The translations under genes and the position numbers were made by a program. From assembly GCF_037893015.1 (NCBI RefSeq), contig NC_133658.1, positions 427,209,890 to 427,273,889 on the forward strand: DNA of 64,000 bases. Direction: 5' to 3'. The notes beneath the pieces were generated by a model. It searched no databases and was not told where the DNA came from. It saw nothing but the letters and a program-made list of their open reading frames with translations. Source of the stretch: Macrotis lagotis. Lineage: Eukaryota; Chordata; Mammalia; Peramelemorphia; Peramelidae. Below, one piece after another: positions 30,930 to 43,280 of the stretch (its first letter is position 1; every line of letters starts with the position of its first letter).

Positions 30930-33900
30930 GGGGGTGGGTAAAACCAAGATGGCAGAGTAAAGCCGGGATTCCCCCAAGCTCTCCCCTAAAATCCTCCAAA
31001 TGCCTTTAGATAATGACTCTAAACAAATTCTTCAGTGGTGTAAACAACAAAAAGAGACAGAGTAAAGAAATTTTCCAGTACAAGACATCTTAGAGGACCA
31101 GCAGGAAAAATGAGGGTAAGAAAAAACTGTAGTACAACATGGGCCAAACCAGAAGGCACCAGACCAGTCCCAGAAATACAGGAACAGGCAGAGAAATGAC
31201 TGAATCAATGGCAGCAGTGGTGGTTTCCAGCCCTCTTAACCCAGAAAAAATAATGCTACTTGGAAGATAAAAAGGAAAAGTTTGCTGTACTAGGAAGAAA
31301 ATAGAGTATAGGTCAACAAAGATCTCAGTAATGTAGACAGAGAGTAAGGAATCAGAAGGAGTTTACCAGGGTATCATTGCTATCATTGAGGCTTAACTGT
31401 TGCCTTGCCCATACTTAGATCTGGGTAGCAGTTCCAGGAAGAGGAGGACCAGGAGCATATGATAGTCTATAGTCATGAAAAAATCAGGACCCTCCTCATA
31501 GATCCAGGGCAGAAAGGAGTGATTGTGGTCACCCACAGACTAGAGTACAGGCCAGGAGAGTAGTAAACATACCTTCACTTAGATCATACCACCTTGGAAA
31601 AAACTGAAAACTTTGCATGTCCCTAGAAGTTTCTCTGAAAGTAACCACACAAAACCCCAAAGTTTGGGATTGTGTACCTTCCACCCTGGAAACAAGAGTC
31701 TTACTTTAATGAAACTTAAAACCAAGTCATAGACTGGGAAAATGAGCAAACAGGAAAAAAACTGACCAGAAAGTTACTATGGTGACAAGGAAGATCAAAA
31801 CACACTCTCAGAAGATAATAGAGTCAAAACTCCAACATCCAAAGCCTCCAAAAAAAAATATGAACTAGTCTAAGTCCATCAAAAAACTCTAAAAGAATTT
31901 TGAAAATCAAGAAGGGTAGAGAAAAATTTGGAAGAGAAATGAAGTAATGCAAGGAAATCATGAAAAACAGATCAGCAGCATAGTAAATAGTTTTTTTTTT
32001 TTACACAAACCAAATAAAATGAAGAAAATAACATCTTAAAAACCTATACCAGGACAAATGGGGAAAAAAAAAAACTTCTTAAAAATTGTAATTGGTCAAA
32101 TGGAAAAGGAAGTACAAAAGTTCATTGAAGAAAATAATTGCTTAAAATTTAGAATTGAGGAAAGGAAATCTAATAATTTTATGAGAAAACAAGAAACAAT
32201 AAAACCAGAAGAATGAAAATCAGAAGGCAATATGAAATACCTCATTGGAAACACAATTGACCTGGAAAATAGATACAAGAGAAATAATTGTAAATTATTG
32301 GCCTACCTGAAAGCCAAAGAGCTTAGACATAATCTTGCAAGAAATTATCAAAGAAAATTGTTTGGATATTCTAAAAGAAGAGGGTAAAATAGAAATTGAA
32401 AACATCCACCAATCAACTCCTGAGAGAGATCCAATGCTGAAAACTGCCAGGAATATTCTAGTCAAATTTTAGTACTCTCAGATCAAGGAGAAATCTTTCA
32501 AACAGCTAGAAAGAAGTAATTCCCTTATTGTGGAGTCTGACTTTCTAAGATAACACAAGACTTAGCAACTTATACTTTACCGGATGGTAGGACTTGGAAT
32601 ATGATATTCTGGAAGATGAAATATTTTGTATTACAAACAAAAACCAGCTACTCAGCATAATTGAACATCCTCTCTTGGGGAAAAGATGAACATTCAGTGA
32701 AATTGGGAATTTTCAAACTTTCCTGATGGAAAGAACAGACCTGAACAGAAAATTTGATCTTCAAAACTAAACTGAAATGAAGAGTGAGAAAGCAATAGCA
32801 TGGCAGAAAGGGAAAGGGGAGGTAGAATGGGGTAAATTATTTTATATGAAAGAGGCAAGAAGAAATTTTTTCAATGGAGTGGAAGAGGGGAGAGGTCAGG
32901 GGGTAGTGATTGAACCTTACTCTCATCAGAATTGACTCAAAGAGGAAATAAGATACACATTCAATTGGGAATAGAAATCTATCTTATCTTCAGGAAAGTA
33001 GAAAGAGAATGAAATAAGAAACGAGGTAGGGGGATAGAAGGAAGGTTAGATTGGGGAGGGAGTAGTCAGAAGCAAAACACTTTTGAGGGGTGGCAAGGAA
33101 TAGGAAAAAGGGAAAAGTAGCAATGATAACTGTGAGGGAAAATATTGAAATAAGTTTCTCTAAAAAAGGTCTCATTTCTCAAACATAGAGAACTGAGTAA
33201 AATTTATAAAAAATAATAAGAACATTTCTCATTGATAAATGATCATAACATTTGGACAGTTTTTGGATGTGGCTAACAATGCTGATCTTAGTCATATTAA
33301 AATGGATTGCTTACTCACTAACGATTGGAGAAATGCAAATTAAAACACTTTTGAGGTACTACTGCCTTATACCTATTAGACTAATAGGAAAGGAAAGGAA
33401 AATGATAAATGCTGGAGAGGATTTAGGAAAAATGAGACACTAATGCTGTGTTAGCATAGTTCTGAGATGTTCCAACCATACTATAGAGCAATTTGTTATT
33501 ATACTCAAAGATCTATAAAACCATGCATGCCCTTTGATTCAGCAAAGCCACTATGAGGTAAGTATTCCAAAAGAGAGGAAAGGCAAAACTGAAAAGAACT
33601 TACATGCATAGGGATATTCACAGCAACTGTTTTCTGTTGGCAAGCAATTGGAAATTAAGGGTATGCCCATCAGGTAGGAAATGACTGAACAAATTGTGGT
33701 GTGTGATTATGATGGAATGTTATTCTGTTTTAAGAAATGATTAGCAGGATGCTCTCAATAAAACCTGGAAAGATTTACAATAGCAGATGCAATGTGAAAT
33801 GTGCTGTATACAAAGTAATAGTAATATTATAGAATGATTAGCTATGGATGACTTAGTTTTTCCTCAGCAATACTGTGACCCAAGACAACTCTGAAGGATG

Positions 33901-34170
33901 TATAAATATCGTTATCCATCCCCTAGAAAAAGAGTTGATTGGTTGAGGTTCCTTATTTTTTGGTGGAGGTCTATGTTTTTTTTTTCACAATATGACTATT
34001 ATGGAAATGTTTTGCATGACCATTCATTTTTAAACTCTATCAAATTACTTGCTTTCTTGGAGAAGGGGTATGAGGTAGGAAGAAGAGAGAGAATCTGGAA
34101 CTCATAGTTTGAAAGACAAATGTTAAAACATTATATATAATTGACAAAAATAAAATGCTAAATTAAAAAA
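30930..34170 (+). mobile_element. L1-derived element lacking ORF2 (half-L1-like)
   Basis: The 5' end reads ACCAAGATGGCAGAGTAAAG, as in other L1 5' ends here. ORF1 remnants cover about 32060-32780: a coiled-coil segment around 32100-32200 and then the nucleic-acid-binding C-terminal region. A purine-rich inter-ORF part follows (to about 33130), homologous to 46540-46740. The sequence then jumps to the region after the reverse transcriptase: 'GAGAAATGCAAATTAAAAC' (33329), 'CATGCCCTTTGATTCAGCAAAG', 'GGAAATGACTGAACAAATTGTG', and an A-rich end 'AATAAAATGCTAAATTAAAA' at about 34150-34170. Almost all of ORF2 is absent. HAL1 ('half-L1') elements are an established class, but simple deletion of a full L1 is equally possible. 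ORF1 has many stops. Confidence 0.75.
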
Positions 34171-34416
34171 ATTAAAAGAAAGAATAGCAAAAATGTTAAT
34201 GAGAGCAGTGATGATAAAAATTAAGTTATTAGGTCAATATAATAAAGCAAAATAATAAACAAATATATAATTATTTTGAATAATTATATCTATAATTTTA
34301 TTTCCAAGTAAATCTCATTTTAGGAATGATCTATATTTAGATTTTTATTTCAGTTGAGTGACATGAGGCAAAATTTTATATAGGGGAAAATCATATTTAG
34401 ACCATTTACCACTTCA
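34171..34416. other. AT-rich unassigned stretch
   Basis: Very AT-rich. No supported feature. Confidence 0.35.
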
Positions 34417-34581
34417 GCACCTTCTAGCTATGTGACCCTGGACAAATCACTTAACTCTGTTTCAATTTCCTCATCTATAAAATAAACTAGGGAAGAAAAT
34501 AGCAAACCACTAGTATCTTTGCTAAGCCCAAATAGGGTATCAAAGAACCAGACATGACTAAAAAAAATAAACAACAATAAA
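34417..34581 (+). mobile_element. MAR1-like SINE, 5'-truncated
   Basis: 'CTATGTGACCCTGGACAAATC', 'AATTTCCTCATCTATAAAAT', 'AATAGCAAACCACTAGTATC' and the BovB/RTE-type tail 'GTATCAAAGAACCAGACATG'. The tRNA-like head is missing. Confidence 0.75.
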
Positions 34582-34599
34582 TGTTTAGACCAATGCAGT

Positions 34600-36839
34600 G
34601 TTAAAATACCCAATTTATAGAAGACACTAAATATCAGTGAGAGTATTACTTTACTTGCCTTATGTCACTTAGCTCAAACACAAGAATTCTGATTGCAAGT
34701 TCAATCATTATCCTCAGTTCCAAGAACCACTGACTATAAGGGCATCAGACTAATGGTGTTTTAAAAAACACAGCTATCATGGACCTGTCCAAGTCTATGT
34801 TATATGCTGTGTCCTGAGAGTTGTAGTTTCTTATAATCTTGCCTATTATTATATTCCATTAGCAGAGATATTTAGAAGATTTCATTTCCATACAAGTAAC
34901 TAGATTCTCTAGTGATGTTTTGCTTTGCCAGAGGAATAACTCACCTGCTTATTTTTTCTCTTGTTGCCTTTGTCAACATTTAATTCAGAAGTTTGAAGAA
35001 CATTAAGTAAACAACCCTCAAAACTAGAATGTATGACTTTGCTTGTAGGAACTGAATCAGCCTCAAAGGGAAAGGTTGTATCCCAAATGTTTTGCATCAG
35101 ATGCTGCCTTATTGCCCCACAGATCACTTTTTGTTATTGTGATAATTAGCAGCAACCTTCATCTAATGTGGTGCTAAGAGTCATATAATTAAATTAATCA
35201 ATTAGAATTCCTATCAAGTAGTTTGAAAGCAAATATTAAGATAAATGATATGAAATTTCAGTCCTGAAGGATGTCAGAGATGTCAGAGAGCCAAATCAGT
35301 GAGATCTGGAGTGGTCAAGGGAGGCAAAAGACCTTGAACTAGTTCTTAAAATCTAGGAAACATTTAAAGAGGCAGAGGGGAGTGCTGAGGGCCTTCCCAA
35401 GGAAAGGAAATATGCTATTTGAATGCCTTTTACATGTTCTTGAGAAGGTTGAAAATGGTCTTTTTAGGTTGATTAGTGTGTGTTGTGGATTTCTCTGAAT
35501 TAAGAAAAAGTTAAGATGAGGTCAAGGTGGAGGGTTCTGAAAGCCAGGGAGGAGAATTTTGATTTGTATTGTAAGATATCCTTTTCATTTGTATCTTCAT
35601 TTGATGACTCAGCATTATAGGAAGAGAATCTAGGGTCTCAAAGAGTGTGAATAGAACAGAATGGAGCAGAAACTCTGACAGATCTTTTCTTTTCAGATGC
35701 ATAAGTAGACTACTTGTCTATTGTCCAAGGGCCAAGCTAACTAAATGCAGGACATTACCAGATTGAAGGCCAATCACTAGGCCATAGAAAAGTTAGTTTC
35801 CATATTCTTCTATAGAAGATATATCAAAATAATTCAAAGTATTTGAAATTATTGGAGTGCTATAGGACAAAAGGAAGCTACTGAAGGTGTTTGGACAAAA
35901 GCACAAAATATAAGATTAATTTGGCATCAAGTTTTGGATAATTCTGAATGTTACTAGGGGAAATCCAAAATTCAAAGCTATGTATCGCATGTTTATTCAT
36001 GACTACAGTAAAAAGCTAGAAACTATTTAAATGTGCTTGAAGATAGAAACTTATTATCATTTCATACCTCAGACTGATATCAGCAAACCTAGAAATCAGG
36101 ACACGATTTATTGTTTTATAATTGTCTAGACTTAACTAAGTAATGAAAAAATGCTAATAATGTAAATTAAATTTAAAGGTCATATGCACACATTCCCCCC
36201 CCCCCCCAGATATTCAGATGTGAAACATTTACTGGCAGAACCAAATTGTCAATTTTTTAAAATGGATAAACCCATTACTAATTGAACTGATCTTTCCAGA
36301 ACTCTTGGTTCCTAAAGAAGAGGAGCACTATGAATAAAGAAATATAAGGGCAGGGCAGAGATAAAAATGGGAAATAAAACTCTTTAAACAGAACACCAGA
36401 GTTTCAGTGGATAACTGAAAGTTGAAAATATGTTTGATTTGCTTTTCAAGACATCGTTTTGACTTTTGATAGGTTATTAAATTTCCAAGGGCCATCCTTG
36501 AAGAACAGTTTCAATCATCTCTAATTTGGGGAAGAGGAAGAAAAATTAGCAAAGTGAGACATTTTGGTCTACAGAAAGGAGTTCTATGTTAGATTGGGTT
36601 CATAGCCAAGTCAATCCTGGTATTGTCTGTGTGGCCTCAAAGAAATAATTTTCCTTCCCCAGTCTTTTTTTCTCACGTCAAAAGGAGGAAAAATAATTAA
36701 CCTCTACTCCCCACAGATCACAGTGAGGAAAGTACTTTGTAAGGTCTTCAGTAACAAAAATCATAATAGAAAATGATTACATAATAAATAATGACAGAAA
36801 TAAAGACAACAATGACATGTGGAAAGACAAAGTAATAAT
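34600..36839. other. Unassigned 2.2-kb stretch
   Basis: A weak reversed MIR is possible at 34620-34730. A C-run lies at 36196-36208. Otherwise I see no gene, RNA or repeat I can name. Confidence 0.35.
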
Positions 36840-37290
36840 CACAAGAATAATACATACTCTCACAATGATTGTGATAATATTCCTTTCCTCTTTAAGTTCT
36901 ACAAAACACTTTGCATACTTCAAATGTCATTTGATCCTCAAAACAGAGGAAAGATTATTATTGGTCCTACAGTTGAAAAAAACCAAGGTTCACACCTTAC
37001 CTCTGAATGTTTATTACTTGAACAATCATGGGCAAGTCACTCAATCTCCCTAGGTCTCCCTTTCTTCATCTGAAAAAAGATAGAGGTGAAGAGGAAGAGT
37101 ATTAAAAGCTTGGAGGATGGAAATTATAATGGCAGGGAGACCGAAGTGGTAGTATGGAATATAAGAGGAAGTTGAAGCTGAAGCTCAGAAAATATAGATA
37201 AGTTACCCTTGGTCACACATCTGGGATGCTAATCCAGGTCTTTCCTTACTCCAAAAGTCTAACACTCTTCATACCATAGTGTACTGACTT
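36840..37290. mobile_element. MIR fragments
   Basis: 36840-37000 ('CACTTTGCATACTTCAAATG', 'CATTTGATCCTCAAAACAG') and 37150-37290 ('AAGTTACCCTTGGTCACAC', 'CATACCATAGTGTACTGAC') are reversed MIRs. 37005-37080 ('GGGCAAGTCACTCAATCTCCC') is a forward piece. Confidence 0.55.
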
Positions 37291-38239
37291 TAAAATAGCA
37301 CTAAAACATGAGAGGGAAGGGGCAAGAAAAAAAAAACATCAGAAATTGATCAGAAAGAAATATGAAATCAAAAGGGAGAGTAGAATTTGTTTTTGTTAAG
37401 TAATATACACTTTAGAAAGTAAGTAATAGAGTTTATGAAATAGAAGGGGGAAGAGGGGAAAAATAAATAAAAACCAAAAATTGACCAGAAAGGAATGTGA
37501 AAACAAAAGTGGAGAATCTGAGCTTTGAAGAAAACTAGAGCTTGTAAGACATGGAGGTGAGGAAGGAATTAATTCCAGTTATGGGGACAATCTATGTAAT
37601 AGTTTAGAATAGGAGATTAAAGCAAAAGGTCATCTGAGCACAACTGGGCTCTCTTGGAATAGCTTTCAAGAATCTAGAGTCATAGCCCATGATGAGCCAT
37701 CAAAGGAAAACATAAGTAGAGTAAATTTATAATTTAAAAAATAGAAAGAAATGTTTTCTAAGAAAAGTATTATTTGTAAAAAGAAATGAATCTTGCCTAA
37801 GTCAGGCTCCAGTCCTGCAACTCAGGTTCATGGCCCCAAAAGACTATTTCAGAAAAAGTATTTTATCTTTTTCATTGACTTCCCTTTCCCTGGTCTGAGG
37901 TTCACTGATAACTAATGGCTTTGATCCAAGAAGTTACTCAATTACAGTGCTATGTTTCGGGTAAATCTAGGTGGGACACATCTGTTGTAGAATGATTTCT
38001 GGGAATTGCTAATGGACAGCAAGGCAGGTGCTTGGAGCCAATGGTGGTGAAATATTTACAGCTGCCAACATATTATCTTTCAGGAGCTCAAAAGTCTTTA
38101 AATATTTATTTTCCTTCACCTCAACCATCTTTCCTATACTCCAGGAAGAAAAGCAAGGGACAAAGGCAGTGTCATGTAGCAAAATATTCTTCTCATTTTT
38201 TTTAATCAGAGGACTTGAAGTTATTTAATAATAGTTAAT
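37291..38239. other. Unassigned stretch
   Basis: Purine-rich at first (37310-37560), then unique-looking. No gene supported. Confidence 0.35.
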
Positions 38240-38465
38240 GATGATAGCTAGCATTTATAGAACACTTTAAAGTTTACAAAACACTTTACAAATATGATCT
38301 CATTTGATACAACCTTAGGAGGTAGGTACTATTACTATTGCCATTTTACAAATGAGGAAACTGAGGCAGACAGATTAAGTGATTTGTCCAAAGTCACAAA
38401 CTGGGTCAGTAAATCTCCATGACTCCTGGTCCAGTACCCTGTCCATTGTGACACCTAGCTGCTTT
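38240..38465 (-). mobile_element. MIR/THER1-type SINE, well preserved
   Basis: Plus strand: 'TAGCATTTATAGAACACTTT', 'ACAAAACACTTTACAAATATG', 'TTACAAATGAGGAAACTGAG', 'GTCCAAAGTCACAAACTGG', then the head 'CATTGTGACACCTAGCTGC'. It is one of the clearest MIR-class copies in the window. Confidence 0.8.
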
Positions 38466-38979
38466 TACATCCTAGTTCTTGTTCTTACTACTTATGTGAC
38501 CTCAAGAAAGTCACCTCCTGATAGTCTTGGGAGAAGATGGGAAGCATTAATAAAAACAAAAAATATAAAAGACAAAAACAAGTTCAAAATGTGATAGAAA
38601 CAAATAGCACCATTTTGTTATTATATTATTTCATATATGTTCTATAAATACTATTTTTGTTCTTTGTTTATTGTAATGTTTGTATTTATTTATTGTATTT
38701 ATTTGCCATAAAAAATAAAAGGAACAAAACTATTTCCATTTTACAAATTTAGTTTTTCTCATATAAAATAAATGGGTTGGACTGGATCATCCCATGCCTT
38801 CTGATACTAGATTCTGCAGACTGTAGAGTCCTATGAATAGTTTAGAATTATAAAGACTGTTAAGATATATTATTTAGTATGAGATGATTTAATTCAACAA
38901 ACATTTTAAAAGTACAGTACACTGCACTTGGTGAGTTTATTAAGACAGAATTAGAGACTTCATAACCCATTAGACTAAG
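38466..38979. other. AT-rich unassigned stretch
   Basis: Contains 'GTATTTATTTATTGTATTTATTTGCC' as simple AT-rich sequence. No gene supported. Confidence 0.35.
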
Positions 38980-39095
38980 GACCATTGGGTGGTACCAGTG
39001 GATAGAACACAGACCCTGGAGGCAGGAGGATGTCAGTTCAAATCTAATTTCAACGATTTTCTAGCTGTGTGATCCTGGATTAATCATGTAACCCA
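38980..39095 (+). mobile_element. tRNA-headed marsupial SINE
   Basis: 'GGGTGGTACCAGTGGATAGA', 'GATGTCAGTTCAAATC', 'CTAGCTGTGTGATCCTGG' follow the SINE head and core. It runs into an (ATC)n tract at 39105-39150, perhaps grown from its tail. Confidence 0.7.
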
Positions 39096-39104
39096 GATTG
39101 TATC

Positions 39105-39150
39105 ATCATCTTCATTATCATCACCAACATCATCTTTGTCATCATCATTA
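39105..39150. repeat. Imperfect (ATC)n microsatellite
   Basis: ATCATCATCTTCATTATCATCACC and similar triplets follow the SINE. Confidence 0.85.
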
Positions 39151-39164
39151 TGATTCAGTAGGCT

Positions 39165-39300
39165 CCTCACAACAATCTTTCCTCGTTGCCAGAATATAAC
39201 CAGTCTTCAAAGGAGAAGGAAATTGAGTCTCAGAGAAGCAAAATTGCCTAAATAAACAAATGAAATGACATCATTAGATAACAAAGTTGGAATCTTAGAA
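39165..39300 (-). mobile_element. MIR fragment
   Basis: 'GGCTCCTCACAACAATC', 'AGGAAATTGAGTCTCAGAG' and 'AACAAAGTTGGAATC' match a reversed MIR. Confidence 0.5.
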
Positions 39301-39369
39301 AGTCTCAGTAGGCTTAGATGATGAATTAAATCTAATTAAGTAGAAGAAATTTGAAAAGGTTTTATTTAA

Positions 39370-40440
39370 AGATTTTATTTATTTAGAGTTTTACAATTTT
39401 CCCCCTAATCTTACTGCCCTCCCCCCACCCCCCACAGAAGACAATCTGTCAATCTTTACATTGTTTCCATGGTATACATTGATCCAAATTGAATGTGATG
39501 AGAGAGAAATCATATCCTTGAGGAAGAAACATAAAGTATAAGGGATAGCAAGATCAGTCAATAAGATATCAGTTATTTTTTTTCTAAATTAAACATAATA
39601 GTCTTTGGTCTTTGTTCAAACTCCACAGTTCTTTCTCTGGATGCAGATGGTATTCGCCATTGCAGAGAGCCTCAAGTTGTCCCTGATTATTGCACTGATG
39701 AAATGAGCAAGTCCATCAAGGTTGATCATTGCCCACCATGTTGCTGTTAGGGTGTACAGTGTTTTTCTGGTTCTGCTCATCACACTCAGCATCAGTTCAT
39801 GCAAATCCCTCCAGGCCTCCCTGAATTCCCATCATTCCTAGTTTCTAATAGAACAATAGTGTTCCATGACATACATATACCACAGTTTGCTAAACCATTC
39901 CCCAACTGAAGGACATTTACTTGATTTCCAATTCTTTGCCACCACAAACAGGGCTGCTATGAATATTTTTGTACAAGTGATGTTGTTACCCTTTTCATGA
40001 TCTCTTCAAGGCATAGACCCAGTAGTGGTATTGCTGGGTCAAAGGGTATGCACATTTTTCTTGGTGTGTAGGCATAGTTTCAAATTTCTCTCCAGAAAGG
40101 TTGGATCAGTTCACAGCTCCACCAACAATGTAATAGTGTCCCAGATTTTCCACAACCCTTCCAACAAAGATCATTATCCTTTCTGGTCATATTGGTCAGT
40201 CTGAGAGGTATGAGGTGGTACCTCAGAGAAGCTTTAATTTGCATTTCTCTAATAAGTAGATTTAGAGCAATTTTTCATATGACTATGGATTGCTTTGATC
40301 TCCTCATCCATAAATTACCTTTGTATATCTTTGACCATTTGTCAATTGGGGAATGGCTTTTTAAAAAGGTTTTTGTGTGGAGTAGATATGGATTGACATT
40401 TGTCCTGTGTAAAGGATTTGGATGATTAGAGAAAAGTATC
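39370..40440 (-). mobile_element. L1 LINE 3' end, antisense
   Basis: The lower end is T-rich with the C-run CCCTCCCCCCACCCCCC. Then come 'AGTCTTTGGTCTTTGTTCAAAC', 'CCATGACATACATATACCAC', 'TGCTAAACCATTCCCCAACTG', 'GTATTGCTGGGTCAAAGGG' and, toward the coding end, 'GCATTTCTCTAATAAG' and 'TGTCAATTGGGGAATGGC'. It is close kin to the copy at 40617-41388. 5'-truncated on its upper side. Confidence 0.85.
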
Positions 40441-40616
40441 AACAGAACAATCCATTATGACCAAGCTGAATTCTTTCCAGAAATTTTAGAATTGAAGAAA
40501 TTCTGAAAATAAAAAGATTGTTTTGATTTAATTAAATATTTTAGTGATATCTTTTTAAAAAATTATTTCAATAGAAAAGAGTCAAGATGGCAAAGAGAAG
40601 CCAGGAATTTTTTTAA

Positions 40617-41388
40617 TTTTTATTTTTTATTGAATTTTACACTTTTTCCCCTAATTTGACCCCATAAGGCAATGTGATTGTCTTTTACACTGGTTCCATG
40701 CTATACATTGATCAAAATTGTGTTGAGAGAAAAACTATATCCTAAAGGAAAAAGAAATGAGATAACAAAATTACATAATAAGTTAACTTTTAAAAAAATT
40801 AAAGATAATAGTCTTTGGTCTTTATTTAAACTCCACAATTCTTTCTTTGGATGCAGATGGTATTCTCCATTGCAGATACACTAAAATTGTCTCTGATTGT
40901 TGCACTGATCAAATGAGCAAGTCCATTAAGGTTGATCATCACCCCCATATTGCTGTTAGAATGTACAAGGTTCTTTTGGTTCTATTCATCTCACTCAGCA
41001 TCAGTTCATGCAAATCCTTCTAGGCTTCTCTGAATTCCCATCCCTCCTGGTATCTAAAGAACAATAGTGTTCCATAATTTACATATACCACAATTTGTTC
41101 AGCTATTCTCCAACTGACGAACATTCACTCAATTTCCAATTTTTTGCCACCACAAACAGAGCTGCTATGAATATTTTTGTACAAGTGATGTTTTTACTCT
41201 TTTTTCATGATCTCTTCAGGGTATAGGCCCAGTAGTGGTATTGCTGGATCAAAGGGTATGCACATTTTTATTCCCTTTTGGGTGTAATTCCAAATTGCTC
41301 TCCAGAAAGGGTGGATGAGTTCACAGCTCCACCAACAATGTATTAGTGTCCCAGTTTTCCCACATCCCTTCCAACATTGATCATGAAC
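40617..41388 (-). mobile_element. L1 LINE 3' end, antisense, nested in L1 5'UTR
   Basis: T-rich lower end, then 'TTTCCCCTAATTTGACCCC', 'AGTCTTTGGTCTTTATTTAAAC', 'TTCCATAATTTACATATACC', 'GTATTGCTGGATCAAAGGG', ending near 'CACATCCCTTCCAACATTG'. It is 5'-truncated. Flanked by CCAGGAATTTTTTTAA (40601-40616) and CCAGGAATTTCTTTAA (41389-41404), a 15/16 match, so it is a bona fide retroinsertion into the sense L1. Confidence 0.9.
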
Positions 41389-42898
41389 CCAGGAATTTCT
41401 TTAAACTCTCATAGGTTGCCCTCAAACATAACATTAAACAAGCTTCTAAACAGATTATGGAATAACAAAGAGAGTGGAACATTTTCCAGCAAGATCTGTC
41501 TCAAGTAGAGAGGGAGTGTGCCCAGGACAGGGAAATGAATTCCAGCAACGGGCTAGTGGGGCATGGTAGGGGACAGCCAGGGGTTCTCAGATAAAGGAGA
41601 GATTTCATCTACAATAGGGGCCCGATCATCTGGGCTAACCAGGCCAAATGCACAGGAGGCCATCTGGGAGGGTTCCAACACAAGTACCCCAGTCTACCAT
41701 TCAACCTGTGACTAGGCTGGGTGAACCAGCACAGTACACAAGCTTCTGGTGCTCTCACTTGGGATAACCCAGCCCAGTGAGCAAGTCTTAGGATTCTCAA
41801 CATGGACAGTATTCAAGCAAATCCCTCCCAAAACATAAGAAGCTTGGGACAGCACAGAATAAAACTCAGAATGAGTAAGAAAGATCAGACAAAGTCAGGT
41901 CTATAGATAAGGATGGACAAGGCAAAATCTCAGAAGAGAATGACAGAAAAGGCACTACTTGAAACTCCAAAGGAGAATATGAATTATCTCCAGTCTCCAA
42001 AAACCTCTTGGAAGTGATCAAAAAGGATTTTAATCCATTCTGGTAACCGCTTCCATTTTATGAGACAGTTCATCCCATTCACATTTACAATTAAGATTGC
42101 TAATTCTGTATTTCTTTCTCCATTTATAGTTTTCTCTATTTACATTCTTTCTCCATTTATATTTTTCTCTTTACTTTCCTCTTATTCCTCCTTACCAAAA
42201 TTTTACTCCCCTTTCCCTTTGACTTTTCTTTTAAAATTTAACTTTCATTTTATTTTCACTTTTACCTTCCCCTTGCTTTTTATGAGTCCCTTCTTCACTT
42301 ATCTTGCCCTTTCCCTGTCCCCCTTTCACTGTAGATTAGGATAAATTTTTAAACCCAAGTGGGAATGTATCTTATTCCCTCCCTGGGCAAAATCTATTGA
42401 ATAGAATTCACTCAGAGTTCACACTCTCCCTTCTTTCCCTCTAAAACTGTAAATCTTTGTGCCTCTTCACCTGGTGTTATTTATTTTTCTCGTATTCTTA
42501 ATCAGGTATTATCAATCACAGTTTGATTATTTGTTTGCTTGATGATCTCATATTGGTATCAAAGTATCATCACATCTTGATTGCTTGATTGTTTGATAAA
42601 CAGCATCATCTCAAATTACATTAAATTATGTTTATAATCATTTTTTAATTTATGCCCTTTTCAAGTACCCTCCAAGGACATACAATCCTCCTCATGAGGC
42701 AAAGTATAATCCAAAGTCAAATCATTTCTTCAAATATTTTTGACCCTCCCCCAAGTCCTATTTTCCCTTACCCTTTACCACCCTCTCCCCACTGAGGGAA
42801 CTTAACCCCTTGTTAAGTTAAGCATGGTCAATTTTCTCTTACATTTTACTGCCCCTCCACATGGGATACTTAAACCCTTGTTAAGTAAAGAGTAAATT

Positions 42899-43044
42899 TG
42901 GGGGTAACTAGGTGGTGTAGTGGATAAAGCACCAGCCCTGGAATCAGGAGTACCTGGGTTCAAATTCAGTATCAGACACTTAATAATTACCTAGCTGTGT
43001 GGCCTTGGGCAAGCCTTGCCTTTTGCCTTGCAAAAACCTTAAAA
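42899..43044 (+). mobile_element. WSINE1-like SINE nested in the antisense L1
   Basis: 'AACTAGGTGGTGTAGTGG', 'GCACCAGCCCTGGAATC', 'TTAATAATTACCTAGCTGTG', 'TTTTGCCTTGCAAAAACC'. Flanked by AAAGAGTAAATT (42887-42898) and AAAGAGTGAATT (43045-43056), 11/12 identical. Confidence 0.93.
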
Positions 43045-43102
43045 AAAGAGTGAATTAAACCAGACCCTGATCTAATTAACTTCAAGAACCTTAGAAATCT
43101 CC

Positions 43103-43280
43103 AAGTACTGGGAAGCTCTGGAGGTCTCACCTGAGAACTTTATCACTGATTGTAAGTTACAGAGACACTGATTCATTACTTTGCAGTTTATAATGCTTAA
43201 AGGACTAAGTACTGGGAGGCTCTGAAGGTCTCATCTGAGAACACTACAAATGGTAGTAGGTTATGGGACACACTGATTCA
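43103..43280. repeat. Direct duplication, two units with a 104-bp period
   Basis: 43103-43175 and 43207-43280 both read AAGTACTGGGARGCTCTGRA, then GGTCTCAYCTGAGAAC, and end GACAC(A)CTGATTCA. They lie in the inter-ORF region of the antisense L1. Confidence 0.85.
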
